A stretch of DNA of 43,595 bases from Gemmatimonadota bacterium (lineage in GTDB: Bacteria; Gemmatimonadota; Gemmatimonadetes; Gemmatimonadales; Gemmatimonadaceae), in contig VHBQ01000023.1 of NCBI GenBank assembly GCA_016871855.1, positions 1 through 43,595 of the forward strand, read 5' to 3'. The notes below the pieces were generated by a model that worked only from the letters and a program-made list of their open reading frames with translations, did no database searches and was not told where the DNA came from. A program made the translations under genes and the position numbers. Shown piece by piece: positions 35,902 to 43,595 of the stretch; the stretch's first letter is position 1; every line of letters starts with the position of its first letter.

Positions 35902-37401
35902 TCAACGCATCGTGTAGCGCCAACCAACCGGCGACGCGCCGGCGATCTGCAGGGTGAAGTCCTTCGACGCTTTCGGGGGCACGGCCTCGATGACCGCCGT
36001 GCCGGATCCGACGCCGGCGCCGGTCTTGTCCACCAGCTCGAACAGGACGGTGTACGAGGCTGCGGCGGCTCCCAGGTTCTCCATCGACCCGGTGATCGTC
36101 GCCTTGCCGTCGCGGCCGACCGTGAACTGGTTGACCTGCACGCGCGCGGGGAGCTTCCCCGCCCGCTCGATGTACGTAATGGTCGAGTCCTGCGCGGTCT
36201 TCTTGGCCTTCGCGTCCGTCGCCTGGCGCCCGCGCTCCTGCCAGACGGCGCCGGCGAGCTTCACCACGTCGGGATTCATGGGGTCGATCGCCCGCAGCCG
36301 GTCGACCAGCGGCGCCATCTTCTCGGGGAGTCTCAGCCCGAAGTACACGTTCGCGGCGTTGAACAGCGCGTCGCGGTAGTGCGGGTTCATGGCCAAGCCG
36401 GCCTCATACAGCGTGGCCGCGTCCTCAAGCTTCTTGCCGTTCGCCAAGACGACGCCAGCCTCGAAGAGCTGGAGCGCTGTGTACTTCGCCGGATTCGCGA
36501 TCATGTCCGCGTAGACGTTTGCCACCGCCACGCTGTCCCCGGCCTCCTGCAGCGTGCGAGCGTACGCCGCGCGCGACGTGGCGGCATTCGGGCCGTCCGG
36601 CGCGAGTTCGGCGACGCCCTTGAACAACTCGGCGGACCGCCGAAGCAATGCGGAGCGCTCCGCCCCTTCCTTGGTCACGCCGAGATCGCGCGTAAGCACG
36701 GCGAGGTTGAACATCGCCGCCGCGCGGGCCGGCGCGCCGGCCGCGTCCGTCCCCATGCCGGCGATCGCCTTCTCGAGGCTCGCCACCGCACCGGCGAGAT
36801 CACCCTTCGACTGCGACGCGTTGGCAAGCACCTGATAGGCGTTCCCCACCTGCGCCGAGCGCGGGCTGACCTGCAGCGCGTACCTGGCATACTCGATGGC
36901 GGGGTCGTACTGCTTCGCGTTGTAGTAGGCGATGGCCGTATTCAGCACCTTCGCGAAGATCGCATTCCGATAGCGGAGCGTGCTGTCGGCGCAGGCGGGC
37001 ATCTCGCGCTCGACGATCGACATCGCCTCGTCAACTGCCGTCGGCAGGAAGAACTCACCCTCGGCGTTCTCGGAGAAGCCCAGATCGCCACGCGTGGCCC
37101 GCACCTTCGGACGCGCGCCCTGATCCTGGAACCAGCGGACGTAGACGCCGCCGAGTAGGAAGTTGCGCCCGGCCTCGTTCTTGATCCGCTCGGGACGGTC
37201 GGTCAGCACCTTGACCGCCTCCTTCAGGCGCTTGGCACGTTCCGACTCATCCACCTGCGCGTCGTGCTTCTGCAGGTAGAGGACCGCGCTGGCCAACTGG
37301 TACGGCTTGCGCGTCTCAAGCTCGCAGGCGCCCTGCGCCAAGAGCGGCGAGGCGACGAGCCCCAAGGCCCAGAGCGACGTGGCGATGCGAATTCCGGTCA
37401 T
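35902..37401 (-). CDS. Secreted tetratricopeptide-repeat protein
   Basis: A 499-residue exported protein of unknown function. The signal peptide (about 1-22) ends ASPLLAQG and is followed by a CELE stretch. At least five TPR-like helix pairs are visible: AIAYYNAKQYDPAIEYARYAL, QVLANASQSKGDLAGAVASLEKAI, RAAYARTLQEAGDSVAVANVY, LEDAATLYEAGLAMNPHYRDALFNAANVYF. The C-terminal about 90 residues (TVGRDGKATITGSMENLG onward) resemble a beta-sandwich of the FxLYD or related kind. It may be a periplasmic scaffold. It is read from a gap of 62 nt after larC. Confidence 0.75.
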   Translation of the reverse strand: MTGIRIATSLWALGLVASPLLAQGACELETRKPYQLASAVLYLQKHDAQVDESERAKRLKEAVKVLTDRPERIKNEAGRNFLLGGVYVRWFQDQGARPKVRATRGDLGFSENAEGEFFLPTAVDEAMSIVEREMPACADSTLRYRNAIFAKVLNTAIAYYNAKQYDPAIEYARYALQVSPRSAQVGNAYQVLANASQSKGDLAGAVASLEKAIAGMGTDAAGAPARAAAMFNLAVLTRDLGVTKEGAERSALLRRSAELFKGVAELAPDGPNAATSRAAYARTLQEAGDSVAVANVYADMIANPAKYTALQLFEAGVVLANGKKLEDAATLYEAGLAMNPHYRDALFNAANVYFGLRLPEKMAPLVDRLRAIDPMNPDVVKLAGAVWQERGRQATDAKAKKTAQDSTITYIERAGKLPARVQVNQFTVGRDGKATITGSMENLGAAAASYTVLFELVDKTGAGVGSGTAVIEAVPPKASKDFTLQIAGASPVGWRYTMR

Positions 37402-37463
37402 CTGACAACCCCTCGGTGCAAGACGGTCGTGTCGCGATTGAACGCGAACAATCTACCGTGATT

Positions 37464-38675
37464 CTACCCCGCCGACACGCCCCGCGATTCCCCGGCGCGC
37501 CGGGCTGCGTCTGCCACGGCCGTCGCGGGCCGTCCCAGCGCGCGCGCCGCGGCCTGCACGTCCTCCCACTCTGGCTTCGCGCGCACCGATCCGTCGGGCA
37601 GCGTGACCGCCTTCAGGCGAATTGGATGGCCGTCCACCGTCACGGTCTCTTCCCGACGGGGCAGCGCCCTCCGGCTGACGAGTGAGCGGCGCACGCCGAT
37701 GGTCGAGCTCTCCGTGAGCAGCAGCTCCTCGAGCGCATCGGCATCAGCCGGCGCGCACAGCACCTCCACGCGCACTCCCGGGCGCCCCTTCTTCATCACG
37801 GTCTGGAGCAGTGTGACGTCGAGCGCGCCCGCCGCGCGCAGCGCATCGGCCGCGCCGGCGACAAACTCGCCGGAGAGATCGTCCAGATCGCAGGCGAGCA
37901 CCGCCAGCGTCTCCACCACGCCTCCGGGAGGTGTCGCGCGGTGCGCCTCGTCGACGCCATCCCAATCGGCGAGCACGATGCGCAACGCATTCGCGCGACC
38001 CGGGAAGTCCTTCGTGCCGGCACCGTAGCCGCTTCGCACGGGACGGTACGTCGCCGGGGGAGCGCCGCGAGAGAGCACTCGCACGAGCACTGCTCCCGTG
38101 GGCGTTGCGAGTTCCCCCGCCCCTTCGGGGCCGGGCCGCACGGCAATACCCTCGAGCAGGCGCAGGGTCGCCGGCGCTGGCACGGCCATTCGTCCGTGCG
38201 CGGCCTCCACGAAGCCCTCGCCAAGCGTCACTGGCAGGCTGTAGACGGCTTCGACGCCGAGCTGCTGCAGCCCCCAGATGGAGCCCACGATGTCTAGGAT
38301 TGCGTCCACCGCCCCAACCTCGTGCAGGTGGACCTTCTCCCGCGTGGTCCCGTGGATTGACGCCTCGACGTCGGTCAGCTGCGTGAACGCGTCCATCGCG
38401 ACCCGCTGAACCTCCTCGGGTGCACGCGAGGCGCCCACAATCGCCGCGATGTGCTTCAGGTGGCGGCCATGCGGCTGCGGCGGGATGTCGAAGTCGACCT
38501 TCTTGCACGCGATCTCGCCGCGCTTCACATCGCTGATGCGCACGGTGACACCATCGAGCCCAAGCGCGGCGGGCAGCGCGCGCAACCAATCGGCATCTAG
38601 GCCAAGGTCGAGCAAGGCGCCGAGGGCCATGTCGCCGGCAATGCCGTGTGAGGGATCAAGGATCGCGATGCGCAT
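37464..38675 (-). CDS. larC: Nickel-insertion protein LarC (pyridinium bisthiocarboxylate mononucleotide nickel chelatase)
   Basis: LarC inserts nickel into the pincer cofactor used by lactate racemase-type enzymes. The 403-residue product starts MRIAILDPSHGIAGDMALGALLDLG, has HLKHI, HLHEVGAVDAILDIVG, ELATPTGAVLVRVL, and the C-terminal half (DDLSGEF... VMKKGRPGVRVEVLC...GVRR) in the same frame. In Lactobacillus plantarum LarC needs a programmed frameshift between the two halves; here the gene is one uninterrupted frame. Residues upstream of ATG 38675 (frame open to 38723) are not family-like. LarA, LarB and LarE are not in the window. Confidence 0.9.
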   Translation of the reverse strand: MRIAILDPSHGIAGDMALGALLDLGLDADWLRALPAALGLDGVTVRISDVKRGEIACKKVDFDIPPQPHGRHLKHIAAIVGASRAPEEVQRVAMDAFTQLTDVEASIHGTTREKVHLHEVGAVDAILDIVGSIWGLQQLGVEAVYSLPVTLGEGFVEAAHGRMAVPAPATLRLLEGIAVRPGPEGAGELATPTGAVLVRVLSRGAPPATYRPVRSGYGAGTKDFPGRANALRIVLADWDGVDEAHRATPPGGVVETLAVLACDLDDLSGEFVAGAADALRAAGALDVTLLQTVMKKGRPGVRVEVLCAPADADALEELLLTESSTIGVRRSLVSRRALPRREETVTVDGHPIRLKAVTLPDGSVRAKPEWEDVQAAARALGRPATAVADAARRAGESRGVSAG

Positions 38676-38762
38676 TCGTAAAGATCTATGGTGTGAGGCC
38701 GTTCTGTGAAGTCCGTGGAGCAATGACGCCGCGCGCCGTGTGTTCTCACGCCGCCAGCAGCG

Positions 38763-39905
38763 TCACCAGCGATAGGATGCCCCAGAGCCGGTGTTGAACA
38801 CGACCACGGTGGATTCGGGCGCGAGGCGTCCCGTCTTGACCAGTTGCGCCGTCGCGGCAAGGGCGCAGCCCCCCTCGGGCGCGGCGTCAATCCCGCTGCG
38901 CGACGCGAGCGTGAACGTACCGGCGCGAATCGCGTCCTCGTCCACGGCCTCGGCGTCTCCCCGACTCTCGCGCAGCGTGCGCAACGTCCACCGGTCACCC
39001 AAGGGGCCGGGCACCCGCAAGCCGCTGGCGTGCGTCACGGGATTCTCCCACGGCGTCGCCTTCTCCTCTCCGGCGTGGAAGGCGCGCACCAGCGGCGCGC
39101 ACCCAGCGGCCTGCGCGATGATCATCCGCGGCTTCACGACATCGCTCGGCAGCCATCCCCACGCGACCATCTCATTGATGGCCTTCCAGATGCCGATGGT
39201 GCCCTCGCCGCCGCCGGTCGGATAGATGATGGCGTCGGGCAGCTCCCAGCCGAGCTGCTCGGCCAGCTCGAAGCCCATCGTCTTCATTCCCTCCACGCGA
39301 TACGGCTCGCGCACGGTCGCGACGTTGAAGTAGCCGCTCTCCTTCGCGAACTGCATCGTCGCCTTCCCCGCGTCGCCGATGTGGCCATCGACAAGTTCGA
39401 GTTCGACACCGAAGGCGCGAATGCTCCCGAGAATCGGCGGCGGCGTGGTGCGCGGCGCGTAGATGCGAGCCGGCAGGGCCGCCGCGGCCGCGTACGCGGC
39501 GAGCGCGATTCCCGCATTGCCGGCGGTGGGGACGCACACGCCGGGCAGGCCGAGCGCCTTCGCGCGCACGACCGCCATCATCAGGCCGCGCGCCTTGAAG
39601 CTGGCCGTCGGATTCTGCCCCTCGTCCTTCACCCACAGCCGGTGCACGCCGAGTTCGCGGGCCAGCGCGGGAAGCTCCACGAGCGGGGTCATCCCTTCCC
39701 CCAAGCTCACGCGAGCCTCGCCCGGGGCGATGGGCAGCGCCGGCGCGTACCGCCAGAGAGACCACTCGTCGCTCAGGGCGTCGCGCGCCGGCGCCGCGTC
39801 GTACGCGACGGCGAGCGGTTGCGCGCACTGCGGGCAGAGGGAGGCCAGTTGGTGTCCGGGGGCTTGATAGCCACATCCGGTGGTGCAATGCAGGGTCCAG
39901 GGCAT
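38763..39905 (-). CDS. Threonine synthase-like PLP enzyme with Cys4 N-terminus
   Basis: A 380-residue fold-type II PLP enzyme. The N-terminus has a zinc-ribbon-like set C7, C11, C24, C27, as in bacterial threonine synthases. The PLP Lys is K104 in NPTASFKARG, with LGEGMTPL before it, VPTAGNAG after it and GGGEGT as phosphate-binding loop. Threonine synthase turns O-phosphohomoserine into threonine. The usual NPTGSFKDRG is slightly altered (Ala for Gly, Ala for Asp), so a related beta-eliminating lyase is possible. The ATG at 39905 lies directly after the GGTGGAC repeat, which leaves no recognisable Shine-Dalgarno sequence. Confidence 0.85.
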   Translation of the reverse strand: MPWTLHCTTGCGYQAPGHQLASLCPQCAQPLAVAYDAAPARDALSDEWSLWRYAPALPIAPGEARVSLGEGMTPLVELPALARELGVHRLWVKDEGQNPTASFKARGLMMAVVRAKALGLPGVCVPTAGNAGIALAAYAAAAALPARIYAPRTTPPPILGSIRAFGVELELVDGHIGDAGKATMQFAKESGYFNVATVREPYRVEGMKTMGFELAEQLGWELPDAIIYPTGGGEGTIGIWKAINEMVAWGWLPSDVVKPRMIIAQAAGCAPLVRAFHAGEEKATPWENPVTHASGLRVPGPLGDRWTLRTLRESRGDAEAVDEDAIRAGTFTLASRSGIDAAPEGGCALAATAQLVKTGRLAPESTVVVFNTGSGASYRW

Positions 39906-39938
39906 GGGAACGACGGACGGTGGACGGTGGACGGTGGA
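39906..39938 (+). repeat. 33-nt GGTGGAC-type dispersed repeat, copy 2
   Basis: The segment begins GGGAACGAC and continues with tandem GACGGTG units, differing from 6292-6324 at one base. It occupies the bases just upstream of the ATG of the minus-strand threonine synthase-like gene, in the 78-nt gap after uvrC. Confidence 0.6.
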
Positions 39939-39983
39939 CCGCGCGCTGGTGCGAGAGGCGCGATGCCCACGTCGACGTGGAAA

Positions 39984-41903
39984 TTACGACTCGGGCGGCG
40001 CCTCTGCTGGTCGGCTGTTCTCGGCCGGCGGCTCGGCAGCGTGCGCCCGGTCCGACGCCTCAGGCGCGTGCGCCCGGTCCGGCGCCGTCGCGCGCAACGC
40101 CTCCAGCAACGCGGCCGCGGATTTCGCCGAGAAGCCCTTGAGCGCCGCCACCTGCTCCACGGTCGCCGCGCGCACGCCCTCCACGCTGCCGAACGCCCGC
40201 AGGAGCTCGCGGCGCTTCGCCGGCCCGACGCCGGGGATTTCCAGGAGCGCCGACGTGATGGTCCTCATCGACCGCCGCTTGCGATTGTAGCCGACCGCGG
40301 TGCGATGCGCCTCGTCGCGCGCCTGTTGCAGCAGGCGCAGGGCCGCCGAGCGACGAGAGAGCCGCAACGGCTCCGCGCGGCCGTGCACGAACACTTCCTC
40401 CTCCCGCTTGGCGAGGGAGACCAGCGGCAGCGCCGACAACGCCAGCGCAGCGAGCGCCTCGTGCGCCGCGCCCAGTTGGCCCTTGCCGCCATCCACCACC
40501 ACGAGGTCCGGCAGCGGCTTGCCCTCGTCCACGCGCCGTCGGAAATAGCGACCCACCACCTCGCGCATCGAGGCGAAGTCGTCGGGCCCGAGCGCCTCGT
40601 CCACGGACTTCACGCGCATCGTGCGGTACTCGGAGCGCCGCGGCCGGCCGTTCTCAAACCAGACCACCGAACCGACGCTGTCCTTCCCCTGCGCGGTGCT
40701 GTTGTCGAAACAGACGAGCGCGCGTGGGATCTTCGCCAGGCCGAGCGCGCGCCCCAACTCGTAGACGGGATCACCGGCTCGCTCCTCTGTCTCATCCTCG
40801 GCGAGCTTGAACTCCTCCAGCAGGTGCCGCGCGTTCTTCTCGGCGAGGTCGAGCAGTTCCCGCTTGAGGCCGCGTTGGGGGATCAACACCCGCGTCGGCC
40901 GAAGCGCGGGCTCCAGCAGGTCGAGGTCCTCCGGCGCGAACGGTAGAAGCAGCTCCGCGGGCCGCTCCGGAAGCGCCCGGTAGCTGCCGGCGAGGTACGC
41001 CGCGAGCACCGTCGCATCCGGCTCCCCTTCCGCCTGCTCAAGGAAACGCTGGTCGCGCGCGAGCAGCTTGCCGCCGCGCACCTTCAGCAGCGTGACGCAC
41101 GCATCGTCACCGTCGCGCGCAAAACCCAGCACGTCGCGGTCGTTCCCTTCGACGTCAACGATGATCGCCGGCTCCTCGAAGCGCTCCAGGTGCCGCAGGG
41201 CATCGCGCAGTTCCGCCGCTCGCTCGAAGTCGAGATCGGACGCCGCGGCCTCCATGCGCTGTCGCACACGCCGCGTCACCTCGTCTGGCTTCCCGTCAAG
41301 GAACGCCACCACCTCGCCGATCATCGCCTGATAATCCGCGACGGACTGCGCGCCGATGCAGGGGCCCTTGCAGCGCTTGATGTGGTAGTCTAGGCAGGCG
41401 CGCTCCGGCATCTCCGCGGGCATGTTCCAGCGACAGGAGCGCACGGTGAACACGCGCTTGACCACGTTCAGCGCGTGCCGCATCGCGCCGACGTCCGTGA
41501 ACGGCCCGTAGTACCGCGCGCCGTCGTCCAGCACGCGACGCGTCACGAGCACACGCGGATACACCTCCTGCACCGTCACCTTCACGTACGGATACGTCTT
41601 GTCATCCCGCAGCATCACGTTGAAGCGCGGGTGGTGTTCCTTGATCAGGTTGTGCTCGAGGATCAACGCGTGTTCTTCCTCCGGCACCACGATGGTCTCG
41701 AGGTCCACCGCGTGCTCCATCAGCACGCGCGTCTTCGACGTCGGGGCGTGCTCGGTGCCAACATAGCTGCGCACGCGCGAGCGCAGGCGCTTGGCCTTGC
41801 CGACGTACAGCACCGTGCCGTCCGCCCCCTTCCACAGGTAGACGCCGGGGGTCTCCGGCAGGTGCGGCAGTTTCTGGCTGATGGACTCGGGGACGTTTCG
41901 CAT
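39984..41903 (-). CDS. uvrC: UvrABC excinuclease subunit C
   Basis: UvrC makes the two incisions of nucleotide-excision repair. The 639-residue protein has the GIY-YIG nuclease domain (about 14-95: PGVYLWKGADGTVLYVGKAKRL), a Cys cluster (about 155-185: CRWNMPAEMPERACLDYHIKRCKGPC), the UVR helix pair (about 200-235: DFERAAELRDALRHLE), the RNase H-like nuclease domain (VCFDNSTAQGKDSV, VVDGGKGQL) and a helix-hairpin-helix near 580 (IPGVGPAKRRELL). A Pro/Ala-rich tail of about 35 residues is unusual and contains a DRAHAPEAS/DRAHAAEPP duplication. A GGGGAGGT Shine-Dalgarno precedes the ATG. Confidence 0.97.
   Translation of the reverse strand: MRNVPESISQKLPHLPETPGVYLWKGADGTVLYVGKAKRLRSRVRSYVGTEHAPTSKTRVLMEHAVDLETIVVPEEEHALILEHNLIKEHHPRFNVMLRDDKTYPYVKVTVQEVYPRVLVTRRVLDDGARYYGPFTDVGAMRHALNVVKRVFTVRSCRWNMPAEMPERACLDYHIKRCKGPCIGAQSVADYQAMIGEVVAFLDGKPDEVTRRVRQRMEAAASDLDFERAAELRDALRHLERFEEPAIIVDVEGNDRDVLGFARDGDDACVTLLKVRGGKLLARDQRFLEQAEGEPDATVLAAYLAGSYRALPERPAELLLPFAPEDLDLLEPALRPTRVLIPQRGLKRELLDLAEKNARHLLEEFKLAEDETEERAGDPVYELGRALGLAKIPRALVCFDNSTAQGKDSVGSVVWFENGRPRRSEYRTMRVKSVDEALGPDDFASMREVVGRYFRRRVDEGKPLPDLVVVDGGKGQLGAAHEALAALALSALPLVSLAKREEEVFVHGRAEPLRLSRRSAALRLLQQARDEAHRTAVGYNRKRRSMRTITSALLEIPGVGPAKRRELLRAFGSVEGVRAATVEQVAALKGFSAKSAAALLEALRATAPDRAHAPEASDRAHAAEPPAENSRPAEAPPES
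40039..40081. repeat. 27-nt period duplication in the uvrC tail
   Basis: GCGTGCGCCCGGTCCG occurs at 40039-40054 and 40066-40081, a 27-nt (nine-codon) period that keeps the frame and encodes the repeated DRAHA motif at the UvrC C-terminus. It looks like a recent local duplication. Confidence 0.5.
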
Positions 41904-41930
41904 GGGACCTCCCCGGAATCTACGCGCGCG

Positions 41931-43526
41931 TCAGCGCGCGCCGAGCAACCGCCGCGCGCGACCGGCGATCGAAGCGGCCTCTGGAATGCCGAGCCACCGC
42001 GTGAGGCCAACGTAGACGACGCCGTAGAGCGGCAGGGCCAGTCCGCCAAGGAGAAGCGGCTGGTCCACGCCAAGGGCCAGCTTGACCCCCCAGGCCACGG
42101 CCGCCGCCGCGAGCGCGGCCATCCAGAGCCGGCCTTGATACGGCCGGTCCACCCCCACGTCGCCGACGCGCGACGTGAGCGAGCGGCGCAGCAGCGTGCA
42201 CTCCACCCACGCGGCCACGCCGGAGGCGGCGGTCAGTCCGGCCACGCCCCACTGCGGGTCTACACCCAGCAGTCGCGGCACGTGCAGTGCCGCGAACCAG
42301 CCCATCGCGAGGCCAATCGTCACGCGAATCGCGGCGAAGCGCAGCGGGACGCGAGTGTCCCGCAGGGCGTACCACGTGGAGGCATAGAGCCGACCAAGCG
42401 TCCCGGCAAGCAGACCGACACCGGCCCCCGCCAGCACGCCCCACATCCACACCACGTCCGCACGGCCAAATCGCCCCGACTGGTAAAGCGTCGCGCCCAC
42501 GATGTCACCGATGGCGAGGAATGCCATCGCCGACGGAATCACGTAGTAAGCGATCCGATGCAGCCCGTCGGAGAGCCGCCGGCGCAGGGCGGCGGCCACC
42601 TCAGCGTCCGACCCGATGGCGCCGGACATGGCCGGCAGTTCCGCCGCCGAGACGGACATGCCAAAGAGCGAGACGGGAAGCATCGTCAGCACCTGCGCGT
42701 ACGACAGCATCGCCACCGCGCCGGCGCCTACCAGCGACGCCAGCAGGTTGTCCACGTAGGCGCTGACCTGCACCACGCCACGTCCAAGCGCGACCGGACC
42801 GAACTGGCCAAGCACCACGCGCACGTGCGGACTGGCGAGATCGCGACGCCAGCGCAGTCGCCGCTCCACGCGAAGCACCGTGGGAAGCTGCACGAGCAGC
42901 TGCGCCGCGCTGCCGATCACCGAGGCCCACGCCAGCGCAACGACCAGCCGCGTCTGCCCCGACGCATCGCCGCCCAAGCGCGGACCGAACCAGAGCAGCG
43001 CGCCAATCATGACCACGTTCATCGCGACGGGCGAGACGTACGGCAGGAAGAACCGACGGTGCGAGTTGAGCACGCCGAGCGCCCAAGCGGACAGCACCAA
43101 GATGCCGACGCCCGGGAACATCACCTGAACCAGGCGGATGGTCAGCTCGCGCTTCTCTCCGACAAAGCCTGGCGCGATGAGCGCGACCGCCCACGGGGTG
43201 AGCATGATGCCCACCAGAACCAGGACCGTGCTGGTGAGCGCGAGCAGCGTTCCGACCGCGGAGGCCACCCGCCCTGCCTCCTCTTCGTTCCCCTCCGCCA
43301 GCAGGCGGCTGTACGTCGGGATGAAGGACGCGGACAGCACGCCTTCCCCAAAGAGGTTCTGCAGGATGTTCGGAATGCGCAGCGCCGCGTTGAACGCGTC
43401 ACCGGCATCCGACGTGCCGAGGAAGTGCCCGAGCAGCCGGTTGCGGATGAGCCCGAAGACGCGGCTCAGCAGGATGCCAGCGGCGACGACCGCGGCACCG
43501 CCCGCTCCGTGCCGCCGCTCGCTCAT
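41931..43526 (-). CDS. murJ: Lipid II flippase MurJ
   Basis: MurJ flips lipid II across the inner membrane for peptidoglycan synthesis. The 531-residue MOP-superfamily protein shows the N-terminal ILLSRVFGLIRNRLLGHFLGTS and AALRIPNILQNLFGEGVLSASFIPTYS signatures, about 14 TM helices, and conserved charged and Pro-rich loops (PGFVGEKRELTIRLVQVMFPG). The length is normal. It starts a minus-strand run, with uvrC 27 nt downstream. Confidence 0.96.
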   Translation of the reverse strand: MSERRHGAGGAAVVAAGILLSRVFGLIRNRLLGHFLGTSDAGDAFNAALRIPNILQNLFGEGVLSASFIPTYSRLLAEGNEEEAGRVASAVGTLLALTSTVLVLVGIMLTPWAVALIAPGFVGEKRELTIRLVQVMFPGVGILVLSAWALGVLNSHRRFFLPYVSPVAMNVVMIGALLWFGPRLGGDASGQTRLVVALAWASVIGSAAQLLVQLPTVLRVERRLRWRRDLASPHVRVVLGQFGPVALGRGVVQVSAYVDNLLASLVGAGAVAMLSYAQVLTMLPVSLFGMSVSAAELPAMSGAIGSDAEVAAALRRRLSDGLHRIAYYVIPSAMAFLAIGDIVGATLYQSGRFGRADVVWMWGVLAGAGVGLLAGTLGRLYASTWYALRDTRVPLRFAAIRVTIGLAMGWFAALHVPRLLGVDPQWGVAGLTAASGVAAWVECTLLRRSLTSRVGDVGVDRPYQGRLWMAALAAAAVAWGVKLALGVDQPLLLGGLALPLYGVVYVGLTRWLGIPEAASIAGRARRLLGAR

Positions 43527-43566
43527 GCGAGCGCCTCGGGCCGACCCGGAACCGCTCGGCGCGCGG

Positions 43567-43595
43567 TCACGCGCCGCCGAGCAGCTGCGCGGCGT
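43567..43595 (-). CDS. Possible 3' end of an upstream minus-strand gene
   Basis: The minus strand at the window edge reads ...AAQLLGGA followed by TGA (43569-43567), 40 nt upstream of the murJ start. The spacing fits the end of a preceding co-directional gene, but eight codons are too few to identify it or to be sure it is coding. Confidence 0.3.

Overview
The window is a densely packed, high-GC bacterial chromosome segment of 43.6 kb. It carries about 43 protein genes, one tRNA and very little intergenic DNA. A complete Kdo pathway, Lpt lipopolysaccharide-export genes, an outer-membrane TolC-type channel and UvrC/MurJ/Der housekeeping genes point to a diderm (LPS-bearing) bacterium. The GC content, frequent GTG starts, secreted proteins with signal peptides ending in Ala-Gln, and the gene mix suggest Gemmatimonadota. 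That assignment is inference and was not tested by any search.

Layout, left to right. (1) Positions 1-158: 3' end of a glutamine amidotransferase (TrpG/PabA type). Positions 190-1374: membrane-anchored M19 dipeptidase. (2) Positions 1423-11204: a clear sigma70-type promoter followed by nine overlapping genes, kdsB-pyrG-kdsA-kdsC-kdsD-lptC-lptA-lptB-rpoN. Together they make CMP-Kdo (with CTP synthase in the same operon), build part of the LPS bridge and encode sigma-54. (3) Positions 11276-18251: overlapping genes for a two-TM GT2 glycosyltransferase, a GT4 glycosyltransferase, a flippase-like LPG_synthase_TM protein, a YfhO-family membrane protein, a DPM1-like synthase and dapF. This looks like a surface-glycan module. 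(4) Positions 18252-18584: the only long gene-free stretch, with a terminator hairpin, two direct repeats and an AT-rich palindrome. (5) Positions 18585-19238 (minus): TPR membrane protein. Diverging from it, 19402-26530 holds a TetR regulator, TolC-like channel, HlyD adaptor, two ABC ATPases and two ABC-2 permeases, i.e. a YbhGFSR-like exporter. (6) Positions 26546-26619 (minus): tRNA-Arg(CCT), next to a PIG-L deacetylase-like gene (minus) and an M28 peptidase (plus).

(7) Positions 28904-35830 (minus strand, read right to left): promoter and hairpin leader, then DUF512/PDZ radical-SAM-like protein, der, plsY, gpsA, a MerR regulator, surE, pcm, acyP and apt. It is one tightly overlapping operon of ribosome-assembly, phospholipid-synthesis and damage-repair genes. 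(8) Positions 35902-43526 (minus): murJ, uvrC, a threonine synthase-like gene, larC and a secreted TPR protein. The window ends in a probable 3' fragment of another minus-strand gene.

The most interesting points are: an LptB with a 166-residue N-terminal extension; an enlarged LptA; a complementary degenerate/intact ATPase pair in the exporter; a TetR operator lying on its own start codon; an attenuator-like hairpin before the DUF512-der operon; a 33-nt GGTGGAC-type dispersed repeat at two gene starts; and a CsbB/YfhO-like glycosylation module fused to the LPS neighbourhood.
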